From Apostichopus japonicus (Eukaryota; Echinodermata; Holothuroidea; Aspidochirotida; Stichopodidae): a stretch of DNA of 64,000 nucleotides. Location of the stretch: the NCBI RefSeq assembly GCF_037975245.1, contig NC_092564.1:5200484-5264483 (forward strand). Direction: 5' to 3'. Each line of letters opens with the position of its first letter. Positions within the stretch are counted from its first letter, which is position 1. Below the pieces are notes generated by a model, which saw only the letters and a list, made by a program, of their open reading frames with translations, was not told the origin of the DNA and did no database searches. Of the stretch, positions 13,747 to 26,347 are shown in pieces. A program made the translations under genes and the position numbers.

Positions 13747-14995
13747 ATTTCACGAGATGTCAACAAATCCTGCGCAGTTTGCTCTAGCTCAGTATTTGTC
13801 GCAGTACAGTTCGGCAGAAGAAATCAACGAAGCTCAACCACCAGATGCAAAGAAAAAGGTTTGGTTAAAGAAGAGAAATAAAGTTCGTCCAAATGACAAT
13901 GTGACCCTTGGCCTCGCAACGAGTGACGTCACTGGTAGGATGAAGAACGTTGGGAGTGAATTTCATGGCCTACGAGACAGTGGTGACATAACCGACGGCT
14001 CGATGGAAAGTGAGTCAGATCAAAATGTAATTAGAACCAGAATTAACGTTATGGATAGAAATAGATTACTACTCTTACAGCTTGAACAAAGTATGAAACA
14101 ACCACGAAACAGATTAAAGCCTTTAGAGGTCAACAAATCAACAAAACAAGACCGTGAAAACGAGAAATCGTGTCCTAATCAGCCAGCATCTCGAATAGGT
14201 GTCAAAGTGAAAAAGAACAGAACAAGCAAAACAAGAGTTGATAACAAGAAATCACAGCGAGAAATTTCTAGAACAGAAAAAGGAAAAGACAATGACCATT
14301 TTCATGAAGAACGTAGTAAAAACATTGTAATTAAACAAAGTGGCAAAAAAGAAGAGAAGAACGGTGTTGTCTCTGATAGGACGTTTAATTATCGTAATGT
14401 TAAACCGGTTACGAAGAAGCCACCGATTGCAAAATTTCAACATTTGAAAGAGGGAGAAGATAGAAGCGACGTTTCGAATCTTAGTTCAGCAAAGAGTACC
14501 GATCTTTCCTCAAACAATAAATCTCTTTTACCATCGGAGAAAGACGAGAGTCAAAACCGCGATATCTGCACCATCTCAGGAGATCACATGACCACGGTTT
14601 TACCGAAATCTACTTCTGCGCCGAAAAAGGTTTGCTCGGGTAGTTTTGGGAGATCTAGTCAACGTGGTCTGACGTCATCCTCTAGTATTAAAGACGAACT
14701 GAAGATCAGCTGCATGCTGTTGGTGATTCTAACCTCTTTCGTGATGTGTTGGGCACCGATCGCTATCGTCAATCTTGTCGAAACTATCACAGATGAATCG
14801 GTCGCTCCTGGCATGAATACATTTTCAGTGTTCATGATGTTTTTCAGCAGTTTGATCAACCCAGTGACATATGGCCTTCTAAATAGAAAATTTCGAAAGG
14901 AATTTTCTAACGTTTTCTGCCTTCATTGCCCTTCGGAAACGCCTTCAAGTCACGGCGTTACCGAGGAGAGAGCTAAACGTGTTTTTACATTGTAA
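13747..14995 (+). CDS. Rhodopsin-class GPCR, exon 3 of 3 (long loop 3, TM6, TM7, tail)
   Basis: Begins by completing codon 236 (AT|A, Ile) and ends at TAA 14993-14995. Residues to about 552 form a very long, Lys/Ser/Glu/Asn-rich third intracellular loop, about 340 residues from the end of TM5. This loop normally contacts G proteins, kinases and arrestins. TM6 (about 553-577) has C570-W571-A572-P573, the CWxP switch. TM7 (about 590-612) has N607-P608-V609-T610-Y611, followed by YGLLNRKFRKEF, which is close to the melatonin-receptor TM7/helix-8 signature. CLHC at the end of helix 8 could be palmitoylated. The C-terminus FTL fits a class II PDZ ligand, which is inference. An internal ATG at 13757 is not the start; the frame is open upstream through the splice. 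Confidence 0.92.
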
Positions 14996-15207
14996 ACTAA
15001 TCCACATCATACCAACATTTACATGTCTCAAACTGTACCCACCGAAAGACTGTTTTTGTAACATACTTGTATCATTCCTATATAGTTTACAAACTACTAT
15101 TTTTATTTTTTAACTCCGGCATAGCAGTAAGGCTATGTGCAGTAACGTACAATATTATATGAACAATGGTCTTTGTGGGCTATACGTTATATATACGTTA
15201 TGTATAC

Positions 15208-15208
<1 letters not shown>
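14996..15208 (+). other. Probable GPCR 3' UTR
   Basis: Sequence directly after the stop codon. No clear AATAAA with a downstream GT-rich element is visible here or in the next 2 kb, so the transcript end is not placed. Confidence 0.4.
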
Positions 15209-15244
<36 letters not shown>

Positions 15245-15271
15245 TATATATTTATATATATATATATATAT

Positions 15272-15317
<46 letters not shown>
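15209..15317. repeat. (TA)n array with TGCATA and TTTATA interruptions
   Basis: About 110 bases of TA dinucleotides, about 200 bp after the GPCR stop codon. The three overlapping Tyr/Ile ORFs here are artefacts. Confidence 0.95.
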
Positions 15318-15319
<2 letters not shown>

Positions 15320-16214
15320 TTGCGTACAAACAGTTCAATCATACTATTTCAACCATTTGTAGCTCCCTCTTTTCCTGCAATTCTCTTTGTTCTTCTCTCT
15401 TTTTTAATATTATCATCATTGATTGTATTAAGTTAATCCATCATTCAGAACGGCTGGTCTGTCACTTTTAACATGCAGGCCACTGCATCAGTCCGCTGAA
15501 GCTAATTACAATTAACTGAAAAGTATATGGCGATTCCTTGCAAAATAGATTACAATGCTTTTCTTTGTTTCTGTTTCAAGTACAAATAATGTGCTTGATC
15601 TGATTGTTGATTTCATTTTAGGGAACATTTTTATTTCGTGAATTTTTTTTAACTATAGTATTATAGAATGATTGGACTCTAATATACAGAACGTAGCACA
15701 CAGGAAAACCAATTTCCACTAAATATGCTAATATTTCAACACAAAACTAAATTGTTGATTTTTCGTAAGAAAACAGAAATCATTTCAGCTTAAGAACTCT
15801 AGTTTTCTTCCTTATTTTAACATTTGATATTTTATACTTGATTATTCACCCACGTAAAACACGTCACTTACTTTGTTTAACATTCTTATGTTTTAATTAT
15901 ATTGTGAGTACCTAAAGTTATATTGGTGTGATGTTTAGAACATTAGGGTAGATATTTCTTAGGAGAATATTATTTTTATCCCTCATCCTCACCCAAAATC
16001 GGCGACGAAGTGCCTTTATTATCTGTTTTAGTCTTCATTTTCTTTCAAATTATGAGATAATTTACGTACTCAAATTGAAGTTTTTTTTATCAAATACGGT
16101 AGATCACAGGTAGCTTTTTGAGCTAGCTTCTTACAGTAGTATAACAATAGGAAGTGTTTTTTTTTTTTTATAATAGGGAGTGTTATGTCAGTGGTTAGCT
16201 CATTGTTAGCTCTA
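15318..16214. other. Non-coding stretch, no gene seen
   Basis: AT-rich, with T runs. At 16174-16214 the sequence carries an extra partial copy of the tRNA-like head (GTCAGTGGTTAGCTC) of the SINE that follows. Confidence 0.5.
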
Positions 16215-16451
16215 GGGACTGTTAGCTCAGTGGTTAACGCCGGTGCTTTTCAATCATATGGTCCCGAGTTCGAGTCACTCAAGATTAATGTATATGTCGT
16301 CCAGTTACAGAGTTGTTGACAATTGAAAATTCATATTATGGACGCTAAAATATGAATCTAAGAGACTGACTTCAGTCAGTTCGCGGCTTATTAAGCCAAT
16401 GATGGCTTCTTCGCGAGTTCCTGCTTGCAGGAGAATCTAAAAATACATACA
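16215..16451 (+). mobile_element. tRNA-derived SINE, family T, full-length copy
   Basis: Box A TAGCTCAGTGG near 16223 and a box B-like GAGTTCGAGTCAC near 16267 give a pol III tRNA-type promoter. The body includes AGTTACAGAGTTGTTGACAA and CTTCTTCGCGAGTTCCTGCT, and the tail is AAATACATACA. The same family occurs at 38641-38810 (+) and 52906-53139 (-). Mobilised by a partner LINE in general; the partner is not identified. Confidence 0.9.
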
Positions 16452-19180
16452 GGCCAAAGAAGCTAATGAAATCACATTAAATGAACAGAAAATCCTAATA
16501 TTAATGTGCATTATGTAATACAATACATACATAAGTGCAGGGTATAAGTTTAAGAGTTCTCTGACATCTTGAAATTCAGTCTCCTCTTCTTTTTTCTAAC
16601 GTGAATTGATTATAACTTCACATTCTGTCTCATATTAAGTCATGAAAACCTACTTCTTCCAATTTCCACTTTGCATGTAAAAAGAAAAATACATAAAAGT
16701 AATGAAAAACAACAGTTGTCTTGGTTACTTTATTCTTTGGATTGAATGTTACAATGAGCAGACAGCATCAATACTCCATGACTGTTCTTGGGTTATAAAC
16801 TTCCTTGCGGTTCATACAGTGCGTAATATTTGATATAGTTCTGATTTCAAAAAAAAAAAAAGTTCCATAAAACTGTTTCTTCCTTTTTGTGTTTATATGT
16901 GAACGTTATACCCCAAATTTTCGCATCTCATATACACTCATCGGTAAAATGTGTAAACTAAAATAATACCCATTTATTTGAACTATCTCTTTAAGATATT
17001 CCCACGGTGTCAATCTATGTACTACAAGCTTTTCCGTCTTCTGGTTTTTCCAATTTTGATTTTACAGAACAAATCCTACATTATAAAGCTTCGACTTTGA
17101 ACTGTGTGTTACAAGTAGATCTATGGCTGTGTCATGCTTAGGCAGTACCGTCTAATTGTATAGTTCTTTACTCTCTTTTCTTTTTTCTTTCAAATTTAAT
17201 CGATACTTAACCATTCAGGAAATGTTATTTTGATAGAAAAAAATACGAGAAGTTTGTTTGGCTAGCAACGAAAAGGCGTATGATGAGATAATATAAGCTA
17301 TTATAGCTTCAAAAGAAGTAGTTACCATAGAAACACAAACCTCTGGTAGATGAGGCACTATCATCAAGTATAGGCTACAACATCATTATTGCTCGCGTAG
17401 TGGGTATAAAATCCATGCAAGTATGTTACGGTTTATTTATATATAGGCCTATATGTATACAACACCATACATGGAACGCCAAACGGTAACTGTGTTCTGA
17501 GCGATATATACCCATGTTCTATAAATGTGTTAATTGTTAATGTGAACTGAAAGGTAATGGCAGAATGCATGAATGATGGTTTGTGGTGATCTTCACATGA
17601 CACCACCAAGGTCATTTTATGCAGCTTGTTTATATTTGAATATAACCTAAATGGGAGTAAATTTTCAAACTATTATAGTCACGAGGCCCTTAAAAATACA
17701 CTAACATTGGAAATTTCTTGATAATCTTACTTCTTCTGCTAACATCTGACTGACATGGCGGCTTTTGGGGTCAATTCGGAAGCTAGTTAAATACTCACTG
17801 TACCCTTCAAATGTAAGATATTTTTCTTCTGCATTCTTGATTCTCTGCACATCGATGTAGAAAATGTATATTATGATACTTGGATCATGACGTCATTATC
17901 CGTAAGATCAAACGAAATCAAGAAACGAATCCCATATTGTATTATGCAAGTGGGTGCCCTAATAGTTCTCTGTGGTATAGTTGGGCTCGGGGCAATATTT
18001 CAAATGTATAATATATTGCCGGGCATTGATCTCATGAATCTATCTATCGTCCATATTTTATAGCTTTAACCAGAAAATCAGATATTTAAACTTTAAACGT
18101 CACTTTGTCGAATACTAAACAATTACGTGGTGTGTTTTTGAACATTATAAGTCAGTTCATGAAAGGAAATTACAAAGAAACTATACCTTTAAAAGAGCAA
18201 CTTCTAAGTTTTACTTTAAGATCTTGCGGAGGAAGGCGTGGGATCTTATATATGTATACATTGCCTATATTTGAACGCTTACGTACATCCAACATCTATA
18301 TAAATTAGTTTACAACTTTCTAAAATTGTTAAAATCTGTATGCTTGGAAGGAGCATAATGCAAGGAAGAAAGAAGGGGGGGGGGGTGTAATGAATGACAC
18401 CGTTTTCCGCCTAGATATTAGATATCTTGCACAAACAAATGGATAAACTGCTCAGAAATATTGCCAATCAAAACTGTAAATTACTCTATAGAGTATGGAA
18501 GCCATTGAACAACTTCATAGTTCCATCGTTGCAGTAGCGACATATGATGCGACATACGAGTTCTCTCAACACAGCTTACCGATGTTGGAACTTAGACGAT
18601 ACACTAAATATTGACAGATAATAGATGGTTGTGTATATGTTAGATCAATTTCTCCTTATAACGACTAATGTCATCGCATAGCACTTATTCCAATGGTTTG
18701 ATCATTTATTGTAGTTAGGATAATAACTAATAGTGTACCTGGACGGTGTACCGCGATATCAGAGCTACGCATGTTACGGGAGATGTTCAAAGCTCAATTG
18801 GTCAAATGATTTCACATCGTAAACTATATCATGATGTGGAGTCGTTTAAATGCATGTTAAAGGTATCTGTGTACAATAATACGCTGGTCTTTGAAGTCTT
18901 AGTAGTAATTGTCCCTGAGAAAGAGCAAAATCGATCCATTTTTGGTTCGTGCGAGAGAATTGATCAATACCTTCCTTTGGCTTGTAGTCATTAATGATAA
19001 CCAATAAAATTTTTCTAAGTTTTACCTATACATACAACTCACAAACAGCGGAATAACACGAAAATTCAGGTATACTATATAGTCTACAATATGACTATAG
19101 TTAATTTCATTTCTAGCTAGTGAACATTAATTACATTTATGGATCATCTATATAAGGAGCTAAAAATAGAATGTTCGTAA
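16452..19180. other. Non-coding stretch, no gene seen
   Basis: 2.7 kb of AT-rich DNA. It has an A run near 16849 and a G11 run at 18375-18385. ORFs of 60-82 codons lack recognisable motifs, and the 18746 frame starts at GTG. Confidence 0.5.
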
Positions 19181-19717
19181 GATGAGTGAGTGAGTGAGTG
19201 AGTGAGTGAGTGAGTGAGTGAGTGAGTGAGTGAGTGAGTGAGTGAGTGAGTGAGTGAGTGAGTGAGTGAGTGAGTGAGTGAGTGAGTGAGTGAGTGAGTG
19301 AGTGAGTGAGTGAGTGAGTGAGTGAGTGAGTGAGTGAGTGAGTGAGTGAGTGAGTGAGTGAGTGAGTGAGTGAGTGAGTGAGTGAGTGAGTGAGTGAGTG
19401 AGTGAGTGAGTGAGTGAGTGAGTGAGTGAGTGAGTGAGTGAGTGAGTGAGTGAGTGAGTGAGTGAGTGAGTGAGTGAGTGAGTGAGTGAGTGAGTGAGTG
19501 AGTGAGTGAGTGAGTGAGTGAGTGAGTGAGTGAGTGAGTGAGTGAGTGAGTGAGTGAGTGAGTGAGTGAGTGAGTGAGTGAGTGAGTGAGTGAGTGAGTG
19601 AGTGAGTGAGTGAGTGAGTGAGTGAGTGAGTGAGTGAGTGAGTGAGTGAGTGAGTGAGTGAGTGAGTGAGTGAGTGAGTGAGTGAGTGAGTGAGTGAGTG
19701 AGTGAGTGAGTGAGTGA
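19181..19717. repeat. (TGAG)n array, about 540 bp
   Basis: Essentially perfect TGAG tetranucleotides, about 134 units. On the minus strand they read as SLTH repeats, which is not a gene. Confidence 0.97.
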
Positions 19718-19988
19718 CTCACTGACTGACTGACTGGCTGCCTGACTGACTCACTGACTGACTCACCGACTGACTGAATAACTCACTGACTCACTCACTG
19801 ACTCACTGACTCACTCACTCTCTCACTGACTGACTCACTGACTCACTCACTGACTCACAGACTCACTCACTGACTCACTGACTGACTCACTGACTGACTG
19901 ACTGGCTGACTGACTGGCTGACTGACTGACTGACTGACTGACTGACTGACTGCCTGCCTGACTGACTGACTGACTGACTGACTGACTG
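19718..19988. repeat. (CTGA)/(CTCA) array, strand-switched continuation
   Basis: At 19717 the repeat turns abruptly from purine-rich TGAG to ACTC/ACTG/GCTG units. CTCA is the reverse complement of TGAG, so part of this half can pair with the preceding half. Variant units such as GGCTG and GCCTG are common here but absent from the perfect half. Confidence 0.93.
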
Positions 19989-20649
19989 CTTAAATTGTAT
20001 AAACGAATTGGGATGAAGTTGGTGTTGTTTTTATTTGCTAAGGTGACATACTCACTTATGTCACTAATGTTAGGCAGGAAAAGGAACTTAACAGAATTTG
20101 AATATAGCAAATTGCACTCGTGATGTAAATTATCACTTTGGGCACAATTAATCTTGATATGTCGTAGTGTAAGAAAAGAGACAAATTTGATAGCTATGCT
20201 GACCAGTTTCCACGACGTTCAGCTGTTTAAATATACACTACCACTTGTCTATCCCACTAATGCTAAGTTGATGGTGACTTCGGCTTCTAAGTGCAGGTCT
20301 AAATATTAAATTAAATGAATCCATTGTTATATTAAATGCTAATAATTCAGCCAAAATGTTTCCTTCAACTCTATACCTACAACAGAACACCCTGAAACAC
20401 CATTTGCAATATAAGATGTTTATGTGATGCCATAAAAGATTCATGACTTCCTTCTGCGTTTTGTCACACGTCTGAGGAACTGACCAATAATGATCTGTGT
20501 GTTAGCCTAGATGGATGTACTACCCTCAATGTTAATACTTCCATGACTAGACTCAGTTGGCCAGCCACTTATATTGATGACACTCTAAATTTTGAAGGGT
20601 CATTTCTGAAGAAAAAATAACAGAACTAAATAAATACAACATGGGCTGA
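19989..20649. other. Non-coding stretch, no gene seen
   Basis: AT-rich sequence with no recognisable exon or element. Confidence 0.5.
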
Positions 20650-20783
20650 TAACAGTGTGGCCTAATGGTCTACAACATATCATTCTATTTGGTGTAGCTA
20701 CATCCCAATTATCGAGATTGCAAAGAATCCAGAACACGGCTGTTCGAATCGTCCATAGGGCGAACAGGTTTACCCCCTTCACT

Positions 20784-20832
<49 letters not shown>

Positions 20833-21221
20833 TGGAAGAACTACACTGGTTACCAATAACACTCCGTAGTGACTACAAAATCCTCAATCTAGTTTTTCAT
20901 GCTATTAAAACTTGTACTCCAACAAACTTTAATTTTCTCTTACATTAGCAGCTAAATGTAGACCAATACTTTCGCATTATCAATTTCAACTTCAGGTTCC
21001 AATGTCACGTACAAGATCTTTCGGTGACCATAGCTTTCTGAATGATGCACCAGGTTTATGGAACTCCCTCCCGATTGAACGTAGGTCTTTAGATTCTTGC
21101 ATGTATTCAAGTCAGATGCTGTCTTAAAACTTTTCTTTTCTCTCAACTGTATTAAAGCCCATTGCATAACTTATGTTGGAGACTGCGCTATATAAGACTA
21201 CTTATTATTATTATTATCATG
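20650..21221 (+). mobile_element. CR1/L2-type LINE, decayed 3' end of the RT ORF
   Basis: Frame from about 20682 reads VATSQLSRLQRIQNTAVRIV, the hallmark after the reverse transcriptase domain of CR1/L2-group non-LTR elements. After a TA insertion it resumes as LEELHWLPITLRSDYKILN. Past a stop, another frame gives RSFGDHSF and PGLWNSLPIERRS, again typical of the C-terminus of these proteins. It closes with GCGCTATATAAGAC and a TTATTATTA tail, the usual 3' end. The upstream ORF is missing (5' truncation), there are stops and frameshifts, and it cannot make active enzyme. Confidence 0.8.
20786..20831. repeat. (TA)n inside the LINE RT ORF
   Basis: Forty-six bases of TA sit exactly between the FTPF-like and LEELHWLP segments, which lie close together in intact relatives. 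It is a post-insertion expansion. Confidence 0.9.
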
Positions 21222-21421
<200 letters not shown>

Positions 21422-21701
21422 GATTTGAAGAATTGGAAGAAAAATAATTTATTTCCTACTAGTAGTGAGAAATTAAGACCTCTGGAGTAGGACCGAAAAG
21501 AACCACCTTCGATTATTAAACATTGGACAATACGAATAGTACATATTAAAAAGTGGTACGTCTTTGGATATGAAGATAATGACTTATACTTGCAAATATC
21601 ACAATCATTTATCCAATGATTTCATAGAAAACATCATACCAGTTTTTATGATGATCGTGGGCATCGTCATCCAGTTTGATGAAATCGGGGAGAAACTATT
21701 A

Positions 21702-21805
<104 letters not shown>

Positions 21806-24800
21806 AATAGATACATATTAATGTATATCCAATATTGACGACTTCACACGCAATACGGTTCATCGTAAAGGCTTCTTGCACATGAGCTTTTGATTGAAAA
21901 GCAGATGTAAACAGAAATATATTGATCCGTCTATTTGCTATTCTCACAAAGTCTTTAAGACTGTTGGTTTATAGAAAGAACGTATATACGGTACTCATTT
22001 AGATGTTATAAAGTTCATGTCCTTTGGCTCAAAAACTCAACGTTCAGGTAGATAATTACCCTGCCGGTAAAATTAGAGAAGATATACCAGCATTTCATTA
22101 ATGACCTATGCAACCGAAATCTAACCCCTGCATATATACAGTACTTAAGTATACTTTAATACAATCAACAAAGTGATTTTATGCAGTATACCGAGAGAAC
22201 TGTTACTTGAATTTAATATATATTGTTCGTTAACAGAAGAAAAAACGTGTTTGTTCTTGAAAATTCGTATATAGAAAGGTTGGTGTTTTCACGTACGGTG
22301 TTGTTACGTACTCGTTTGGACTGAAAGCTATCTACAGTGCTGAATTGAAACACTATCGTGAGTAAACCATCAGTTTGTTTGGATTTGTCCAAAACAAACC
22401 TATATCTGAGCCGGACTGATTTCTGGGGTGTGGAATGTGCATGATTTTGCATTTTAGTTTCCTTACAATTCCTGCAGCTTAGCAGGGATTAGAGCCCATA
22501 TTGTGTCATGAAAAGTCATATCAGTAATTATAAGCGTTAATAAACTTAAATTATATGACTCTTAAAATAGGGGCAAAAGTTTGTCATTGCCCCTTATACA
22601 ATGAAGACTGGCACATCGGCCAAACACCCTGCCCCTCCATCCGACCCTCCCCCATCCCCCCCCCCCCTCCCAACCCCTCCATTGCTAGAACAACCATTTA
22701 TTATCGTTAATAACATTATCCGATAAGAATAAATGTCATGTCACGTGGAAAGAATGTTCACAATGTCATCATCACTATCATAATTGTATCATATAAATGT
22801 CTCAATAAAATTAGGCTAACACACAGACATATAAAGGCAGGTGGGCCAAGTCAGAAACAGTGGTAAATATGAACATTAGTTATATCGCTTTAATCCTTAA
22901 TAGGTTATTTAGTTTCTCTTGGAGGCAATGAGCAAAAGGGCATATATTTCTGTTACCATCCTGATTGCATTTCTGCATTGCTGACCACATATCAACGTCT
23001 ACTAATAGACTGAGTAGAACGTGATTACATCAAACCCAAACGTTCTTCCGTTTACAAGCTTTTAGACCAGAAAAGTTGACTTTGAACGGGAGCCAATTAC
23101 AAATGCGAAAGAAATGCATTCTTTCGCTCGTGGAATGCATTTCCATTCGGATATATCACTTAAACTTATATCTTACTCTCATAAGAATACGTCGGCAGCC
23201 GTTTCCTGAAGTGTGCCTAAAAGTTACCAGTAAGTGACAGCATCCATGAGATGAGGGCAGTATATAAGTTTCTGATAAGCAAGAAAACATTTGCGACCAA
23301 TTTATCAAACTCGAAAACGAGGACCAATATACAACTTTCGCGTACCTCTTTTTATTTCGTCTCGAACAGAGTGATATGCATTATAAAAAGGGCGTAAACT
23401 CATCTTTATTCAGTGTAGTAATCGTCATGCAGCCACTTGTAACATTTTTCTTGTGCTTATACCATTCTGTACTGTCCTCTCAAACCATGCTTAAAAGCAC
23501 CCGTGCTGACAGTATGAACAGTTCATAACCTTCATCTAATTAAAACAAGATGTTAAAACCTCTCATGCTGTCAGTATGAGTGTTTTGAAGCATGACTTGA
23601 AAACACAGTTTCATATAATAATAAAAAATTATAAAAAATGGGTGCGTCATGATGTTGGATGTTCGTATTTATTTTTAATGACTTTCCACTTGCAAAAAGT
23701 TTTTTTTAATGCTATCACAAAGTGAAATATACATATTATATGCAATAGTTGGTTGGGGGGGGGGGGGGGGGGGAGAAGTACCTATTGTGTGAAAAAGGTA
23801 GTGGTTTCTTTGTCATAACTCGGACAATAATAATCCCCCCCCCCCTCCCCGCAATCATCTGTTGATTGTAATAGTATAAACATTTGGTGTTTCGTGCATT
23901 ATGTCGCATTGTAGCCAACGGTTATAAGTAACACTGCTGAACATGAGTATATAAGAAAATATACGGACCGAACACACCGAGTGTCGACATTCGGATGGGT
24001 CACTTTAGTAATGAACATGTGCACGGAAAATATAAAAACTGTATAGCGCCGCCTTTTTGTTTACGTTAGCACACGCACATGATACACACATTGTCTATAA
24101 CGTACTAATTTGTCATAGCGGTTCCTGTCTTTTATGATGATTTCGCTAGGTAAATGCTACCCTCAACAAAAAACTGACACCAGGGTCGACTTGGCTTACC
24201 GCGGTTTACCGGTTCGGAACTGGCTTGCCGATGCGTCAAAGGCGCCGATTCCCTATTGGTTGTTAATGGTGCTAGTTTCGTCCGAGGCCGCTCATGTTCC
24301 GCTAGTTTCAATGCCCCACCGCCGTCAGTTGGATCATTGAACCGGTATCACTTTTTAACCCCTATCCGCCTCTGCCTGTCACTTTGACCGATCATAATAT
24401 TATGTTTAACTACCCGAGGCCAGTCACCCCTTAATCAATGAATCCCAACCCCTTCACTCTTCACCACGCAGTAATGTATGCCCCAAATAGTATGTCGCTT
24501 TAAGAACGATGAACCTACTCTAACAAACACAAGATAAATTAGTGTCGAAAACGCCTGGAGATAAATATTAGAATCCACTTTCATGGTTCCGGTATACCAA
24601 AGGAGACCGGATGAAGACAAAAGAAATATTTTATTAATGGTCACGCTTCACTAATGAAGCTAAAGCGCACGCCTGATTTATCCCCGTAGTAATGAGTCTA
24701 GCAACGCGGCAAGATGAAAGGTAAAAACGGCTAATGAGTGTCAAAAGAAATATCAAACAGAAACGATAGGAAGATAAGTAAAATTATTATATTCTGTTTG

Positions 24801-25037
24801 ATATTACAAGCCTGAGTATACTAAAGATTTCTTGAAGGTAAAGAGCCTATATATGATGTTATGCTGTAACTTGTTTTTCATAACTATGGATGTATAGCTG
24901 AGCTATCAGAACACATACAGGACCAAAGATATCTAACTATACAGCAGTACCAAAGAGAGTCAAGAAGTCAGTGAGCAAACTGCTTGTCTACTGTAAGAAG
25001 CCTAAGTATAGGTAAATATGTAAACACAGTTAGAAGG
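21806..25037. other. Non-coding stretch, no gene seen
   Basis: 3.2 kb. It has C/G runs at 22656-22667, 23755-23773 (G19) and 23835-23845. An ATG-started 68-codon ORF at 24134-24340 is less AT-rich than its surroundings (LAYRGLPVRNWLADASKAP) but matches no family I know and has no splice support. Confidence 0.45.
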
Positions 25038-25074
25038 ACTGACGTTTCGATCCTAGCATGATCTTCTTCAGAGG
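25038..25074 (-). other. Hammerhead-ribozyme-like motif (weak)
   Basis: On the minus strand, CTGAAGA, a short GATC-based stem-loop, GAAA and CGTC follow one another, as in the CUGANGA...GAAA core of hammerhead ribozymes found in Penelope-like elements. One unpaired base sits at the foot of stem II, and stems I and III are not convincing by eye. No reverse transcriptase ORF is nearby. Confidence 0.25.
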
Positions 25075-26083
25075 CTTACTGCCAGTGAAATAATACAGCA
25101 GTAAATCACTTTGGCCTATTTCCGAACGTCTATATATACTAGATGGTCAAATATACAAACGTTACAAAAGACACATCCACCATTAAAAAGTGATATTCAT
25201 GTATTCACTGATTTATATGTGGAAATTGGTTTGAACTTACCTAGCTTTCGTATAAGTACAGCGTTATACCTCTTCATGAAAGGATCTTACCTGACTTACG
25301 ATAAGTTAGGTATTCTTTTATAGGCATTGAATACTCGCCCCAAACCGCGTGCCGCCCTCTGAAAATAGTTAACTTTCCGTTGCTTGCAAGTGAAGTTTTT
25401 TTTCTTGTCGCTACAAAATGAAGACAGTAATGAAACGTAATTCCTTGTTATCTTTGATCTGGACCTGAGATGTCCATCGCTGATATGTACTCTGTGTTGT
25501 GGGTATTGACGGTAGCTGCATGTATTGACTGTACACTAGTGTCTAATTACCGACGGTAGCAAGCTCTGTGTGTATTTTCTGGGATCGATGGTGGTGTCTT
25601 AACACATCTCTTACACCTCATTCGAAACTAGGTCACTTTACCGGCATCAGACGTTTCTTGGTGCGCGAGTCTTCACTCCCTTTAACAGTTACCCTTTACT
25701 AACAAACTGTACTTCGAGTTAAAAAATAATAATAAAACGTCTAGCAGATTGCTTCGACCGATGAGCCTAAGTATATATGAGTAGACAGAAACTATAGTTA
25801 TTCTTTTGATTTCACCGCCATTATGTAGTTAACGTGAATCCAGTCACACGATAATTCATATCATGAAGCTATTACGTAACAATCGCGAAGTTATTTAGGA
25901 AATCGCTTCATCATTTGAATTCTCCTGTGGTTATTACGTAATAGCTCCATTTTAAATATGCACGCGTTATAACTGTTTAGTGAATAAGTATCTGTGGAAC
26001 CAAACGTCAAAGGTCCTCTCCAGTAAGTTGGTACCATGAAAATAAAATCTCCTTCATACGAGAAACCCCGAACATGACATACT
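25075..26083. other. Non-coding stretch, no gene seen
   Basis: AT-rich, with no recognisable exon. The 70-codon ORF at 25111 has no motif. Confidence 0.45.
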
Positions 26084-26093
26084 TTATCATTCT

Positions 26094-26299
26094 CGCTTCG
26101 CGGTATTTTGGCTAAAATCATGTGTAGTATCTGTTCCCTTTCGAGCGGAATGTTGATACACACCCGACGATGATCACACAGTCACAGTCCCGATGCAAGG
26201 GGACTGGGGTTGAGAGCAGATCAGTCGTTTGGTAGTTTGGTTTTCGTGCCCAGGTTCTTTCCTGGGTGACTTTTCTTAAAAAGCATCTTGTCTCCTAGA
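26094..26299 (+). mobile_element. U2-snRNA-headed SINE, copy B (best preserved)
   Basis: The head CGCTTCGCGGTATTTTGGCT through GTGTAGTATCTGTTCC follows the first ~45 nt of U2 snRNA, including the branch-point-binding GTAGTA. The U2 similarity then stops and an unrelated body follows (GATACACACCCGACGATGAT, GATCACACAGTCACAG, TTTTCGTGCCCAGG). Ends near CTTAAAAAGC. TTATCATTCT at 26084-26093 recurs at 26300-26309, fitting a 10-bp target duplication, and part of the tail is duplicated again to about 26347. Related copies: 46295, 31451, 28540, 54505, 55713. Confidence 0.8.
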
Positions 26300-26347
26300 T
26301 TATCATTCTTGTCCCTAATTAAATTATCATTCTTGTCTCCTAGATTA

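Noticed and set aside
13757-13759. ATG 13757 as start of a separate 412-residue protein
   Set aside because: The frame joins exon 2 in correct phase through an acceptor at 13746, and TM6-TM7 alone would not make a receptor.
14858-14872. Opsin identity for the GPCR
   Set aside because: Six residues before the NPxxY Asn, where opsins have the retinal-binding Lys, this protein has Phe.
16215-16290. Functional tRNA gene
   Set aside because: Boxes A and B are present, but no cloverleaf with a plausible anticodon arm can be drawn by eye, and the same sequence recurs as part of a longer SINE.
19144-19722. 192-codon minus-strand ORF of SLTH repeats
   Set aside because: Pure translation of the TGAG array.
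24134-24340. 68-codon ORF with more balanced composition
   Set aside because: No known motif, no splice support and too short to distinguish from chance; noted only in the stretch description.
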